Shown: positions 33,581 through 45,126, numbered from the stretch's first letter. The stretch is 64,000 nt of DNA from Gryllotalpicola ginsengisoli DSM 22003 (GCF_000419445.1 NZ_AULK01000006.1:92666-156665); one strand, 5' to 3'. A program made the numbers and translations. Notes: generated from the letters alone by a model not told the origin.

Positions 33581-34497
33581 GCGGGCCCCTGCTCGGCACC
33601 GCGGTGCACGGCCGCGCCCTGCGCGAGGACGCGCAGTACCGCCGCATCGTCGAGCGCGACTTCGACGTGGTCACGCCCGAGAACGCCATGAAGCCGGCAC
33701 ACGTGCAGCCCGAGCCCGGCCGCTTCGACTTCGCCGGCGCCGACGAGCTCGTCGACTTCGCCGAGCAGACCGGCAAGCGGGTGCGCGGCCACACCCTGGT
33801 CTGGCACAACCAGACGCCCGACTGGATGACGGATGGCGGCCCTGAGGCGGCCCGCGCGCACCTCGTCGCCCACATCGAGGCGGTCGTCGGCCGCTACCGC
33901 GGGCGCATCTGGCACTGGGACGTCGTGAACGAGGCGCTCGCCGACGACGGCACCCTGCGCGACAGCCCCTGGCTGCGCGCGCTCGGCCCCGACTACCTCG
34001 CGATCGCGCTCACCGCCGCCCACGCGGCCGATCCGAGCGCGAAGCTGTTCCTCAACGACTACAACGTCGAAGAGGTCTGCACCAAGAGCGACGCCTACTA
34101 CGAGCTGGCCCGCAGGCTGCTGGCCGACGGGGTGCCGCTGCACGGCTTCGGGGTGCAGGGGCACCGCATCTCGGGCGAGCCGCCCGCGAGCCTGCGCGAG
34201 AACCTCGAGCGCTTCGGCGCCCTCGGCCTCGAGGTGGCGGTGACCGAGGCCGACGTGCGCGTGCCGGTGCCGGCCTCGCGCGAGGACGTGGAGGTACAGG
34301 CATCCGTCTATCGCCGCATGCTCGACGATGCTCGCGCCGTCGAGGCGTGCACGGCGTTCGTGGTGTGGGGGTTCAGCGACCGCTACTCGTGGATCCCCGA
34401 GACCTTCGAGGGGTTCGGGGCGGCGCACGTGATGGACGAGCACTTCCGCGCCAAGCCGGCGTACTCTGCCGTGTTCGGAGAGGAGGACGTGGCATGA
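33577..34497 (+). CDS. Intracellular endo-1,4-beta-xylanase, GH10
   Basis: A 306-residue GH10 catalytic barrel. The acid/base is Glu119 in WDVVNEAL and the nucleophile Glu224 in VTEADVR; ENAMKP (35-40), GHTLVWHNQTPDW (71-83), FLNDYN (158-163) and VWGFSDRYSWIP near the end are substrate-contact motifs. No signal peptide or carbohydrate-binding module is present, so it resembles the intracellular xylanases such as IXT6 that cut imported xylo-oligosaccharides. It overlaps both neighbours by four bases. Confidence 0.93.
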   Translation: MSGPLLGTAVHGRALREDAQYRRIVERDFDVVTPENAMKPAHVQPEPGRFDFAGADELVDFAEQTGKRVRGHTLVWHNQTPDWMTDGGPEAARAHLVAHIEAVVGRYRGRIWHWDVVNEALADDGTLRDSPWLRALGPDYLAIALTAAHAADPSAKLFLNDYNVEEVCTKSDAYYELARRLLADGVPLHGFGVQGHRISGEPPASLRENLERFGALGLEVAVTEADVRVPVPASREDVEVQASVYRRMLDDARAVEACTAFVVWGFSDRYSWIPETFEGFGAAHVMDEHFRAKPAYSAVFGEEDVA

Positions 34498-35252
34498 CGA
34501 TGACGGATGCCGCGGCGGCGGCGCTCTCGCACGGGCTGCCCGGCGCGGTGGCGGTCTCGCGGCTGCGGGTCTACGACTGGCCGGCCGCCGACGGGCTGGT
34601 GGGCGGGTCGCCGCACCTGCACACGACCTCCGCCGAGGGCTACGTCGTGATCGGCGGCAGCGGGGCGGTGCAGACGCTGAGCTCGCAGGGCCTGGCCGAG
34701 ACCCCGCTCAAGCCGGGCACGGTGCTGTGGTTCACCCCCGGCACGGTGCACCGGCTGGTCAACCGGTCGGGCGACCTCGAGATCGTGACCCTGATGCAGA
34801 ACGCGGGGCTGCCCGAGGCGGGCGACGCGGTGCTGACCTTCCCCGACGAGGTGCTGCGCGACCCGGCGCGCTACCGCGAGGCGGCGACGCTGCCGGCGGG
34901 CGCCGACCAGGCGCAGCTCGAGCAGGCGGCCCGCGCGCGGCGCGATCTCGCCCTCGAGGGCTGGGCGGCGCTGCGCGAGCGGGCCGAGCGCGACCTGCAC
35001 GGCGCGCTCGCCGGGCTCTATGCCGCAGCGGCCGCGATCGTGGCGCCCAAGGTCGCCGGCTGGCGCGAGCTGTGGCGGCAGGGCCCGCTCGCCCAGGTCG
35101 AGGCGACCCGGCTGCAGCTCGACCGGCTGGAGGGCGGCGACGGCGCGACCCTGTGGGGCAGCGGCGTCGCGGTGCGGCAGCCCGAGCCCGGCCCCGAGCG
35201 CTGGGGCATGTGCGGCCGGCTCACGGTCTGGAACGCGGGGCCCGCGCACTGA
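34494..35252 (+). CDS. Cupin-domain protein
   Basis: A 252-residue protein whose residues 20-110 form a cupin barrel: SPHLHTTSAEGYVVIGGSG (metal-ligand His-His-Glu type) and GTVLWFTPGTVHRLVNRSGDLEI (second histidine). The C-terminal part (120-252) is helical and not recognised. It may be a sugar isomerase-like or ligand-binding protein. The ATG at 34494 overlaps the xylanase stop; another ATG at 34500 is possible. Last gene of the operon, convergent with the DinB gene and one base from its end. Confidence 0.78.
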   Translation: MTMTDAAAAALSHGLPGAVAVSRLRVYDWPAADGLVGGSPHLHTTSAEGYVVIGGSGAVQTLSSQGLAETPLKPGTVLWFTPGTVHRLVNRSGDLEIVTLMQNAGLPEAGDAVLTFPDEVLRDPARYREAATLPAGADQAQLEQAARARRDLALEGWAALRERAERDLHGALAGLYAAAAAIVAPKVAGWRELWRQGPLAQVEATRLQLDRLEGGDGATLWGSGVAVRQPEPGPERWGMCGRLTVWNAGPAH

Positions 35253-35253
35253 C

Positions 35254-35769
35254 TCACGTCACGCCGGCGCGCGCCGCGATGCCCTTCACGAACGCCGCCT
35301 GGCCGGCGTGCTGCAGGTCGTCGCCGATCACGGAGATCAGCCGCACGCCGAGCGTGACGGGCGGGTCCCACGAGGTGTCGACGATGCGGTCGAGGTCATC
35401 GCCCGACACCGTCTGCAGGTAGGCGACGGATGCGTCGTGCACGGCGTCGTGGTACCCGATCAGCTCCTCTGCCGGCGCCCGCACGGCGGCCACCTGGGTG
35501 CTGGTGTGCCCGTAGCCGGTCTCGGCCGCGCCGAACGGCAGCCCGAACCGGTCGGCCCAACCGCCCGAGGTCCACACCTGCTCGCGCTCGGCGACATCGG
35601 CGACGTGGTCGTCCTGCACGCGGGTCAGGTGCCAGACCAGCCACGCGATCGTGTTGGCCTCGGGGTCGGCGCGGAAGGCGAGCAGTTCGTCGCTCGCGCC
35701 TTCCACGACCCGATGGACGGTGCCGCGGATGCGGCCGAACGCATCGATGAGAAGGTCGCGTTGCTCCAT
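35254..35769 (-). CDS. DinB-family protein (DUF664)
   Basis: A 171-residue four-helix-bundle protein of the DinB/DUF664 group, where three histidines bind a metal. Candidate ligands are in WLVWHLTRVQDDHVAD (about residues 43-58) and GDDLQHAGQAAFVKG near the C-terminus. Family members include mycothiol- or bacillithiol-dependent transferases; in actinobacteria a mycothiol-linked role is possible. The ATG at 35769 is chosen because the conserved helix begins there; an earlier start at 35799 lacks a ribosome-binding site. Confidence 0.82.
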   Translation of the reverse strand: MEQRDLLIDAFGRIRGTVHRVVEGASDELLAFRADPEANTIAWLVWHLTRVQDDHVADVAEREQVWTSGGWADRFGLPFGAAETGYGHTSTQVAAVRAPAEELIGYHDAVHDASVAYLQTVSGDDLDRIVDTSWDPPVTLGVRLISVIGDDLQHAGQAAFVKGIAARAGVT

Positions 35770-35826
35770 GCTCGCGACGGTACCCCCGGCGTCCGACACG
35801 CGAAACGGCGCAGCCGGCGACCGCCG

Positions 35827-36576
35827 CTACGCCTTCGCGACCGCCTCGTCGAAGAACGCCAGCACCCTCTGCCAGGCGTCGGCTGCGGCATCCGCGTCGT
35901 ACGCGTGCGAGTTCGCGTCGTTGAAGAACGCGTGCCCGGCGCCCTCGTAGACCTTCGCCTCGAAGTCGACGCCGGCCTCCTTCATGCCCCGCTCGACCTC
36001 GGGCAGGCCGTCGATCAGGCGCGGATCGTTGCGTCCGTAGAACGCGCGCACCGGGCAGCGGATGCCGGCATAGTCGGTGGACTGCGGCGGAGCGCCGTAG
36101 AACGGCGCGGCCGCCTTGATGCGCTCGTCGTTCGCGGCCAGCGCGAACGCGTAGCTGCCGCCGAAGCAGAAGCCGATCACGCCGATGCGACCGTCGACGC
36201 CGGGCTGCGGTTCCAGCCAGTCGACGACCTGCTGCAGCGCGCCGACCGCCCACGAGCCGTAACCGGGCTCGTTCACCGGCGCCATCTTCTCCCGCATCAG
36301 CGGTTGCAGCCGCGTGCGCTCCTCCTCGTCGGCGCTCTCGCGCAGCCGCTGCAGCTCATCGCCGACCTCGGGGGTGATGCCGCCGTGGCTCAGGATGTCG
36401 GGGGCGACCGCCAGGTACCCCTGCGCCGCGAAGCGGTCGGCCACGTCCTTGATGTGGTCGACGAGGCCCCAGATCTCGTGGATCACGATCAGGGCGCCCT
36501 TCGGGTCGCCGTCGGGGCGGCTGACATAGCCGCTGAATCCGTCGAAGTCGATCTGCTCGCCGTGTCGTTCGCTCAT
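35827..36576 (-). CDS. Dienelactone hydrolase-family protein
   Basis: A 249-residue alpha/beta hydrolase of the dienelactone hydrolase family. The catalytic triad is visible: Cys137 in GFCFGG, Asp184 in RNDPRL and His215 in GAGHAFF; Glu34 in IHEIWG matches the glutamate that activates the cysteine. Such enzymes open lactones or esters. It is soluble and monocistronic as far as can be seen. The nearby genes are metabolic housekeeping and do not define the substrate. Confidence 0.88.
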   Translation of the reverse strand: MSERHGEQIDFDGFSGYVSRPDGDPKGALIVIHEIWGLVDHIKDVADRFAAQGYLAVAPDILSHGGITPEVGDELQRLRESADEEERTRLQPLMREKMAPVNEPGYGSWAVGALQQVVDWLEPQPGVDGRIGVIGFCFGGSYAFALAANDERIKAAAPFYGAPPQSTDYAGIRCPVRAFYGRNDPRLIDGLPEVERGMKEAGVDFEAKVYEGAGHAFFNDANSHAYDADAAADAWQRVLAFFDEAVAKA

Positions 36577-36636
36577 GTTAACTACTGTTCCCAGGCCTGC
36601 CTATGTGCACGCTGGCAGCGCGGCTCACTCCCCGGC

Positions 36637-37803
36637 TCACGCCCCCGCGAGCGTCGCCTGCAGCGCCTGCTCGACGTCGGCGACGAGGTCGTCCACCGAC
36701 TCGATGCCGACCGAGAGCCGCACCACGTTCTCCGGCACCGCGAGCGGCGTGCCCTTCACCGAGGCGTGCGTCATCTCGCTCGGGTAGCCGATCAGCGATT
36801 CGACGCCGCCGAGCGACTCGGCGAGCTGGAACACGCGCGTCGACTCCGCGAAGCGCCGCGCCGCGGCCTCGCCTCCGGCGAGCGCGACCGAGAGCATGCC
36901 GCCGAAGCCGGACATCTGCCGGGCGGCGAGCTCGTGGCCGGGGTGCTCCGGAAGCCCCGGGTAGTACACCCGCTCGACGCCGGGGCGCCCGACGAGGGCC
37001 TCGGCCACCGCCTGCGCGTTGGCGCTGTGCCGGCGCATCCGCACCTCAAGGGTCTTGATTCCGCGGGTCGTGAGGAACGCGTCCAGCGGCGCCGACACCG
37101 CGCCGACCGCGAACTGCTGGAACGCGATCGCCTCGCCGAGCTCCTCGTGCCCCGCCCCCACGACGACGGCGCCGCCGATCACGTCCGAGTGCCCGCCGAG
37201 GTACTTCGTGGTCGAGTGCACGACCAGGTCCGCGCCGAGCGCGAGCGGCTGCTGCAGCGCCGGAGAGGCGAAGGTGTTGTCGACCACGGCGAGCGCCCCC
37301 GCCTCGTGCGCCAGCTCGGCCAGCAGCGCCACGTCGCTGATCTTCATCAGCGGGTTGCTCGGCGTCTCGACCCACAGCAGTCGGGTGCTCGGGGTGCGCA
37401 GGGCCTCGCGCACGGCATCCGTGTCGGCCAGGTCGACGGTGGTGAGCCTCACGCCCCACTTGCCGTGCACCCGGTCGATCAGGCGGTGCGTTCCGCCGTA
37501 CGCGTCGTTGCCGAGCACGACGTGGTCGCCGGGTGCGAGCGCGGCGCGCAGCAGCGCGTCCTCGGCGGCGAGGCCCGAGGCGAACGACAGGGCGCGGATG
37601 CCTCCCTCCAGCGCCGCGAGCTGCGCCTGCAGCGCGTCGCGCGTGGGGTTCCCGCTGCGGCCGTACTCGTAGCCGCCGCGCAGCCCGCCGATGCCGTCCT
37701 GCACGAAGGTCGAGGTGAGGTACACCGGCGGGATGATCGCTCCCGTGGTCGGGTCGAAGGCCTGCCCGGCGTGGATCGCCCGGGTCGCGAATCCGTCAGT
37801 CAT
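36637..37803 (-). CDS. metB: Cystathionine gamma-synthase/gamma-lyase
   Basis: A 388-residue PLP enzyme of the Cys/Met metabolism family. Lys200 in HSTTKYLGGHSD is the PLP Schiff-base residue; YEYGRSGNPTR (46-56), SFASGLAA (73-80) and VVDNTFASP (173-181) are the usual cofactor contacts. It either makes cystathionine from an O-acyl homoserine and cysteine or splits it; following a cystathionine beta-synthase gene by 11 bp suggests the gamma-lyase or dual role of the reverse transsulfuration route. The ATG at 37803 has GAGGA upstream; GTG at 37818 is less likely. Confidence 0.9.
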   Translation of the reverse strand: MTDGFATRAIHAGQAFDPTTGAIIPPVYLTSTFVQDGIGGLRGGYEYGRSGNPTRDALQAQLAALEGGIRALSFASGLAAEDALLRAALAPGDHVVLGNDAYGGTHRLIDRVHGKWGVRLTTVDLADTDAVREALRTPSTRLLWVETPSNPLMKISDVALLAELAHEAGALAVVDNTFASPALQQPLALGADLVVHSTTKYLGGHSDVIGGAVVVGAGHEELGEAIAFQQFAVGAVSAPLDAFLTTRGIKTLEVRMRRHSANAQAVAEALVGRPGVERVYYPGLPEHPGHELAARQMSGFGGMLSVALAGGEAAARRFAESTRVFQLAESLGGVESLIGYPSEMTHASVKGTPLAVPENVVRLSVGIESVDDLVADVEQALQATLAGA

Positions 37804-37814
37804 GTCTTGGGTCC

Positions 37815-39179
<1,365 letters not shown>

Positions 39180-39346
39180 GGTTCGATCCTGTTCTGATTC
39201 GCGCTGAGTGGCGAGAGCGGATGGCTCGCCGAGGTGTCTGCCGGGGGTGGGCGCTCAGCGACGACAACACGAGAACGAGGGGAACATCGCTCACCAGCGT
39301 ACCCGTAGACCGCGCAGTGCACCGGGCGGCCTCATAGACTTCCGGC

Positions 39347-40006
39347 ATGCCGCTGTCCGAGCTCTCGAGCACCGTGCAGGACTACCTGAAGGTGATCTGG
39401 AGCGCGACCGAGTGGTCGCCGACCCCGGTCACGGTGACCCAGCTGGCCGAGCGGATGGGCGTGCGCAAGGCGACCGTCAGCCTCGGCCTGCGCCGCCTCA
39501 CCGACGCCGGACTGGTGCGCCACGAGCCGTACGGCGGCATCGAGCTCACCGACGAGGGTCGGCGGCACGCCGTGGGCATGGTGCGCCGGCACCGCATCCT
39601 CGAGACGTTCCTGGTCGAGTCTCTCGGCTACGCGTGGGACGAGGTGCACGACGAGGCCGAGAACCTCGAGCACGCCGTCTCCGACACCCTCATCGACCGC
39701 ATCGACGCGCTGCTCGGGCATCCGTCCCGCGATCCGCACGGCGATCCGATCCCCTCCCGCGAGGGCGAGCCGCACCTGCCCGAGGCGATGCGGCTGACGG
39801 ATGCCCCGCCCGGCGCCCCGCTCACGGTCGAGCGCATCTCCGACGCCGATCCGGACGTGCTGCGGGAGCTGGCGCGCCGCGGCATCCGCCCCGGCGTCGC
39901 CCTCGCGCCCCCGCCCGACCTGCCCCCGGCCGTCGCCGCCGCCATCTGGGTCTCCGCTAGCCCCCGAACGCCCACACCCCCAGCAGCACCCCGTTCAACA
40001 CGATGA
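39347..40006 (+). CDS. mntR: DtxR/MntR-family metal-dependent regulator
   Basis: A 219-residue regulator. Residues 5-65 form the winged helix (VTQLAERMGVRKATVSLGLRRLTDAGLV), followed by the dimerisation and metal domain (EGRRHAVGMVRRHRILETFLVESLGY, then DEVHDEAENLEHAVSD) and a short SH3-like tail. It is probably manganese-responsive because it is convergent with the Nramp transporter gene, overlapping its 3' end by 50 bp. A TAGACT hexamer ends 6 bases before the ATG and no ribosome-binding site is seen, compatible with a leaderless message. Confidence 0.86.
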   Translation: MPLSELSSTVQDYLKVIWSATEWSPTPVTVTQLAERMGVRKATVSLGLRRLTDAGLVRHEPYGGIELTDEGRRHAVGMVRRHRILETFLVESLGYAWDEVHDEAENLEHAVSDTLIDRIDALLGHPSRDPHGDPIPSREGEPHLPEAMRLTDAPPGAPLTVERISDADPDVLRELARRGIRPGVALAPPPDLPPAVAAAIWVSASPRTPTPPAAPRSTR

Positions 40007-41225
40007 CCGCCGCCGCCACCACGGCGGCCGCGACGCGCGTGATCGCTCCGTCCCGCGACTCCCCCATCACCTCCCGCGACCCGGTCAGCCGGATCAGCGG
40101 CACGAGCGCGAAGGGGATCCCGACCGAGAGCACCACCTGACTGATCACGAGCGCCCAGGTCGGGTCGACACCGAGGGCGAGCACGACGATCGCCGGAAGG
40201 ATCGTGATCGCCCGGCGCAGCAGCAGCGGGACGCGCAGCTTGAGCAGACCTCCCATCACGACGGCGCCCGCATACGACCCGACCGACGACGAGGCGAGCC
40301 CGGAGGCGAGCAGGCCGACGGCGAACGCGACCCCGATGGCCGGCCCCAGCGCGCCCACGATGGCAGCGTGGGCGCCGGCGATCGTGTCGGTGCCGAGCGC
40401 CCCCGCGAGCGAGGTGGCGGCGAGCACCAGCATCGCGACGTTGACGACCCCGGCGATGGCGAGCGCGACCACCACGTCCACCCGGTTCGCGGCGAGCAGC
40501 GCCCGCCGGTGCCGCTGCGACTTGTCGGCGCGGTGCCGGTCGCGGGTGAGCGAGGAGTGCAGGTAGATCGCGTGCGGCATGACGGTCGCCCCAAGCATCG
40601 ACGCGGCGAGCACGACCGAGCCGGCCCCGTCGAAGCGCGGCACCAGGCCGCCGGCCAGCGCGGCCCCGTCGATGGGCGCCGCGGCGGACCCCGCGACGAA
40701 GCCGACGGCGATGACCGCCAGCAGCCCCATCACCGCGAACTCGAACCGCCGCTGCCCGCGCGTCTGCAGGGCGAGCAGCGCCATGCCGGCGCATCCGATC
40801 ACGACGCCGCCGGCCACGAGCGGCACCCCGAACAGCAGGTTCAGCGCGATCGCCCCGCCGACCACCTCGGCGACGTCGGTCGCCGCGGCGACGATCTCGG
40901 CCTGCGCCCAGAACGCGAGGCGGGCCGGTCGGCGCATCCGCTCGCCGAGCAGCTCGGGCAGGCTGCGCCCGGTGACGATGCCGAGCTTGGCCGACTGGTA
41001 CTGGATGAGCATCGCCATCAGGTTCGCGAGCACGAGCACCCACAGCAGCAGGAAGCCGTGGCGGGCGCCCGCGGTGACGTTCGCGGCGACGTTGCCGGGG
41101 TCGACGTAGGCGATGGAGGCGACGAAGGCCGGCCCGAGCAGCGCGAGGCGGGCGAGCCGGCGCCCGGCTGGCCGGGCGTCGCGGGCGACGGATGCGTCGT
41201 CCCCGCGCTTCGCCCTGACCGCCAT
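39957..41225 (-). CDS. mntH: Nramp-family Mn2+/Fe2+ transporter
   Basis: A 422-residue membrane protein with about 11 helices that imports divalent metal with protons. The metal-site motif DPGN is at residues 42-45 in AYVDPGNVAANVTAG, and the helix-6 motif MPHAIYLHSS near 215 supplies Met and Ala-Pro-type ligands. GGGAGG precedes the ATG. A 20-bp palindrome lies 12 bases upstream of the start. The gene follows the ABC exporter gene by 38 bp on the same strand, so its promoter overlaps that gene end. Confidence 0.93.
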   Translation of the reverse strand: MAVRAKRGDDASVARDARPAGRRLARLALLGPAFVASIAYVDPGNVAANVTAGARHGFLLLWVLVLANLMAMLIQYQSAKLGIVTGRSLPELLGERMRRPARLAFWAQAEIVAAATDVAEVVGGAIALNLLFGVPLVAGGVVIGCAGMALLALQTRGQRRFEFAVMGLLAVIAVGFVAGSAAAPIDGAALAGGLVPRFDGAGSVVLAASMLGATVMPHAIYLHSSLTRDRHRADKSQRHRRALLAANRVDVVVALAIAGVVNVAMLVLAATSLAGALGTDTIAGAHAAIVGALGPAIGVAFAVGLLASGLASSSVGSYAGAVVMGGLLKLRVPLLLRRAITILPAIVVLALGVDPTWALVISQVVLSVGIPFALVPLIRLTGSREVMGESRDGAITRVAAAVVAAAVIVLNGVLLGVWAFGG

Positions 41226-41236
41226 CGCGCCTCCCG

Positions 41237-41256
41237 GTGTTAGCCCACGCTAACAC
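41237..41256. promoter_or_regulatory. Candidate MntR operator of mntH
   Basis: GTGTTAGCCCACGCTAACAC has perfect 8-bp arms around a 4-bp centre, resembling DtxR/MntR boxes with TTAG/CTAA half-sites. It sits directly before the mntH ribosome-binding site, overlapping a possible -10 TAGCGT. The mntR-like gene lies at the other end of mntH. A terminator role is unlikely because no T-run follows. Confidence 0.7.
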
Positions 41257-41263
41257 TCCGGGT

Positions 41264-43330
41264 TCACTCGACGGGCGCGGTGAGCTCCGCCTGCTGCCGG
41301 TACAGGCCGGCGTAGACGCCGCCGAGCTCGAGCAACTCGGCGTGGGTGCCCTGCTCGACGAGCCGTCCCCGGTCGATCACGAAGATGACGTCGGCGCCGA
41401 CGATGGTCGACAGCCGGTGGGCGATCGCGATGGTGGTGCGGCCGCTCGCGGCCGTGTCGAGCGCCTGCTGCACGATCCGCTCGGAGACGGTGTCGAGCGC
41501 GCTGGTCGCCTCGTCGAGGATCAGCACCTCCGGGTCCTTCAGCAGCACCCGCGCGATCGCGATGCGCTGCTTCTCACCGCCCGACAGCCGGTAGCCGCGC
41601 TCCCCCACCAGCGTGTCGTAGCCGGCGGGGAAGGAGGCGATCGTGGCGTGGATGTTCGCCGCCCGGCACGCCGCCTCTAGCTCCTCGTCGCTCGCGCCCG
41701 GCTTGGCGTAGCGCAGGTTCTCGGCGATGGAGGCGTGGAAGAGGTACGTCTCCTGACTCACGATGCCGATGTGCGAGACGAGCGACTCGGCCTTCAGCTC
41801 GCGCACGTCGCGCCCGGCGAAACGCACCGTGCCGCCACTGGCCTCGTAGAAGCGGGGAATGAGGTACGACACGGTCGTCTTGCCCGCGCCCGACGGCCCG
41901 ACGAACGCGGCGAACTGCCCCGGCGCGATCCGGAACGACACGTCGTCGAGCGTCGCCCGCTCCTCCGGCTTCGCGTCGGGATACCGGAACGTCACATGGT
42001 CGAACTCGATCCCGATCGGATGCTTCGCCGTCCGCGCTCCCGCCTCCCGCCGGTCGACTCGGCCGTCAGCCGCCTCTCGCCGGTCGACTCGGCCGTCAGC
42101 CGCCTCCCGCCGGTCGACTCGGCCGTCAGGCCGAATGGAGACCGCGTCCCCGTCGCGGCACTCCTCCTCCTCGGCGGTGACGCTCACCGCATCCGCTTTG
42201 TCGGCGATCGCCGGCTTCAGATCGAGGTACTCGAAGATGCGCGCGAACAGGGCGCCGGAGGTCTGCAGGTCGAGCGCGACGCGCAGGATGCCGAGCAGCG
42301 GGAAGAGCAGCCGGGCCTGCACGGTCGTGAACGCCACGATCGTTCCGGCCGAGATGTCGGCGACGCCGCCGTGGATCAGCCAGCCGGCGACCAGATACAC
42401 GATCGCGGGGATCGAGGAGAGGAACACCTGCACCATCGCGAAGAACCACTGGCCGCTCATCGCCTGCCGCACCTGCAGCCGGATCTGGTTGTCGTTCTCG
42501 TCGGAGTAGCGGGCGATCTCGCTCCTCTGCCGGTTGAACGACTTCGCCAGCAGGATGCCGGAGACCGACAGCGTCTCCTGCGTGATCGCGGTCATGTCCG
42601 ACAGGCTCTCCTGCGTCGCCGCCGCGATGCGCGCGCGCACCTGGCCGACGCGGCGCTGCGCGATGACGAGGAACGGCATCAGCACGATCGCGACGATGGT
42701 CAGCTGCCAGTTCAGCAGCACCATCGCCACGAACGCGGCGATCACCTGCACGGTGTTGCCGAGCACGCTCGAGACGGTGTTGGTCAGCACGTTGGCGACG
42801 CCGCCGACGTCGTTCTGCAGCCGGGACTGGATGATGCCGGTCTTGGTGCGGGTGAAGAAGCTGAGCTCCATGCGCTGCAGGTGCGTGAACAGCCGCACCC
42901 GCAGCGCGCCCATCACCCGGTTCCCGACGGTCGCGGTCAGCCAGGTCTGCCAGACGCCGATCAGCGCCGAGACGACGTACAGCACGATCATCGCGACGAC
43001 GAGGCCGACCAGCGCGGGCACGACCACGCCGCCGGATTTCGGGAACAGCGCCTCATCGAACACCCGCTGCGTGAGCAGCGGCGGCACCACGCTGAGCCCG
43101 GCCGACACCAGCACGAGCACGACCGTGAGCGCGAGCTTGCCCCGGTACGGGCGGAACAGCTCGGCGATGCGGGAGAGCAGGTGATCGATCTTCGGCGCCT
43201 GGGCGTTCGCAGCGCGCTGCGCCGCGTAGTCCCCGCCTGAGATCCGCGATCCGCGGCCGCCGCCGCCCGCGCCCGCCTGCATCCGCAGCTGGCCGCCCAT
43301 GCCGGTGCCGTGACCGCCCATTCCGCTCAT
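41264..43330 (-). CDS. ABC exporter (fused membrane and ATPase domains) with inserted repeat linker
   Basis: A 688-residue half-transporter of the MsbA/BmrA type. After a Gly- and Met-rich head, residues 65-365 hold six helices (KLALTVVLVLVSAGLSVVPPLLTQ first) and residues 440-685 the ATPase: Walker A GPSGAGKTT, signature LSGGEKQR, Walker B VLILDEATSALD and the H-loop IAHRLST. Between them, about residues 396-430, lies an extra stretch of three GRVDRREA units encoded by the dispersed DNA repeat at 42052-42143, in frame and without stops. The linker is arginine- and aspartate-rich. The exported substrate is unknown. GGAAGC precedes the ATG. Confidence 0.9.
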   Translation of the reverse strand: MSGMGGHGTGMGGQLRMQAGAGGGGRGSRISGGDYAAQRAANAQAPKIDHLLSRIAELFRPYRGKLALTVVLVLVSAGLSVVPPLLTQRVFDEALFPKSGGVVVPALVGLVVAMIVLYVVSALIGVWQTWLTATVGNRVMGALRVRLFTHLQRMELSFFTRTKTGIIQSRLQNDVGGVANVLTNTVSSVLGNTVQVIAAFVAMVLLNWQLTIVAIVLMPFLVIAQRRVGQVRARIAAATQESLSDMTAITQETLSVSGILLAKSFNRQRSEIARYSDENDNQIRLQVRQAMSGQWFFAMVQVFLSSIPAIVYLVAGWLIHGGVADISAGTIVAFTTVQARLLFPLLGILRVALDLQTSGALFARIFEYLDLKPAIADKADAVSVTAEEEECRDGDAVSIRPDGRVDRREAADGRVDRREAADGRVDRREAGARTAKHPIGIEFDHVTFRYPDAKPEERATLDDVSFRIAPGQFAAFVGPSGAGKTTVSYLIPRFYEASGGTVRFAGRDVRELKAESLVSHIGIVSQETYLFHASIAENLRYAKPGASDEELEAACRAANIHATIASFPAGYDTLVGERGYRLSGGEKQRIAIARVLLKDPEVLILDEATSALDTVSERIVQQALDTAASGRTTIAIAHRLSTIVGADVIFVIDRGRLVEQGTHAELLELGGVYAGLYRQQAELTAPVE
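42052..42143. repeat. Dispersed hairpin repeat inside a coding sequence
   Basis: GGTCGACTC starts at 42052, 42082 and 42112, a 30-bp period. The first two copies are truncated after GGCCGTCAGCC; the third is complete with GGCC-GTCA-GGCC and GAATGGAGACC (42112-42143). Each is preceded by CGCC and TCCCGCC-like bases as in the intergenic copies. The period is a multiple of three, so the ABC exporter frame is kept and a ten-residue peptide repeat results. Confidence 0.88.
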
Positions 43331-43372
43331 GCTTCCGAGGCTACGCGGGCGGCGGGCGGCGGGAGCGCCGCC

Positions 43373-45043
<1,671 letters not shown>

Positions 45044-45089
45044 CGGGTTCCTTCCGGTTGCGGTGGACGTCAGCGGCCGACGGTGCACC

Positions 45090-45119
45090 GTTCTATCGGC
45101 GTGCAAGCGCTTGCGTCAA
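45090..45119 (-). promoter_or_regulatory. Promoter of the alpha-glucosidase gene
   Basis: Minus-strand TTGACG (45119-45114) and TAGAAC (45095-45090) are 18 bp apart. The -35 box lies between the two operators and the first operator (45103-45114) fills the spacer. This overlaps the promoter for the opposite operon. Confidence 0.62.
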
Positions 45120-45126
45120 GCGCTTG
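45103..45126. promoter_or_regulatory. Tandem LacI-type operators
   Basis: Two palindromes: GCAAGCGCTTGC (45103-45114) and CAAGCGCTTG (45117-45126), centred 13 bp apart. Both have the central CG-type AAGCGCTT core bound by maltose/alpha-glucoside LacI repressors. Together they cover the -35 regions of both divergent promoters. The LacI gene at 48644-49663, at the end of the importer operon, is the likely repressor. Confidence 0.8.

Noticed and set aside
39180..39346. SAM riboswitch upstream of cystathionine beta-synthase
   Set aside because: The 167-bp gap lacks the conserved paired helices and core motifs of SAM-I or SAM-IV; only a plausible ribosome-binding site is seen.
42052..42143. Possible CRISPR array (30-bp periodic repeats)
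   Set aside because: Only three units, no unique spacers of constant length between them, the units lie in an open reading frame, and the same unit occurs singly elsewhere.
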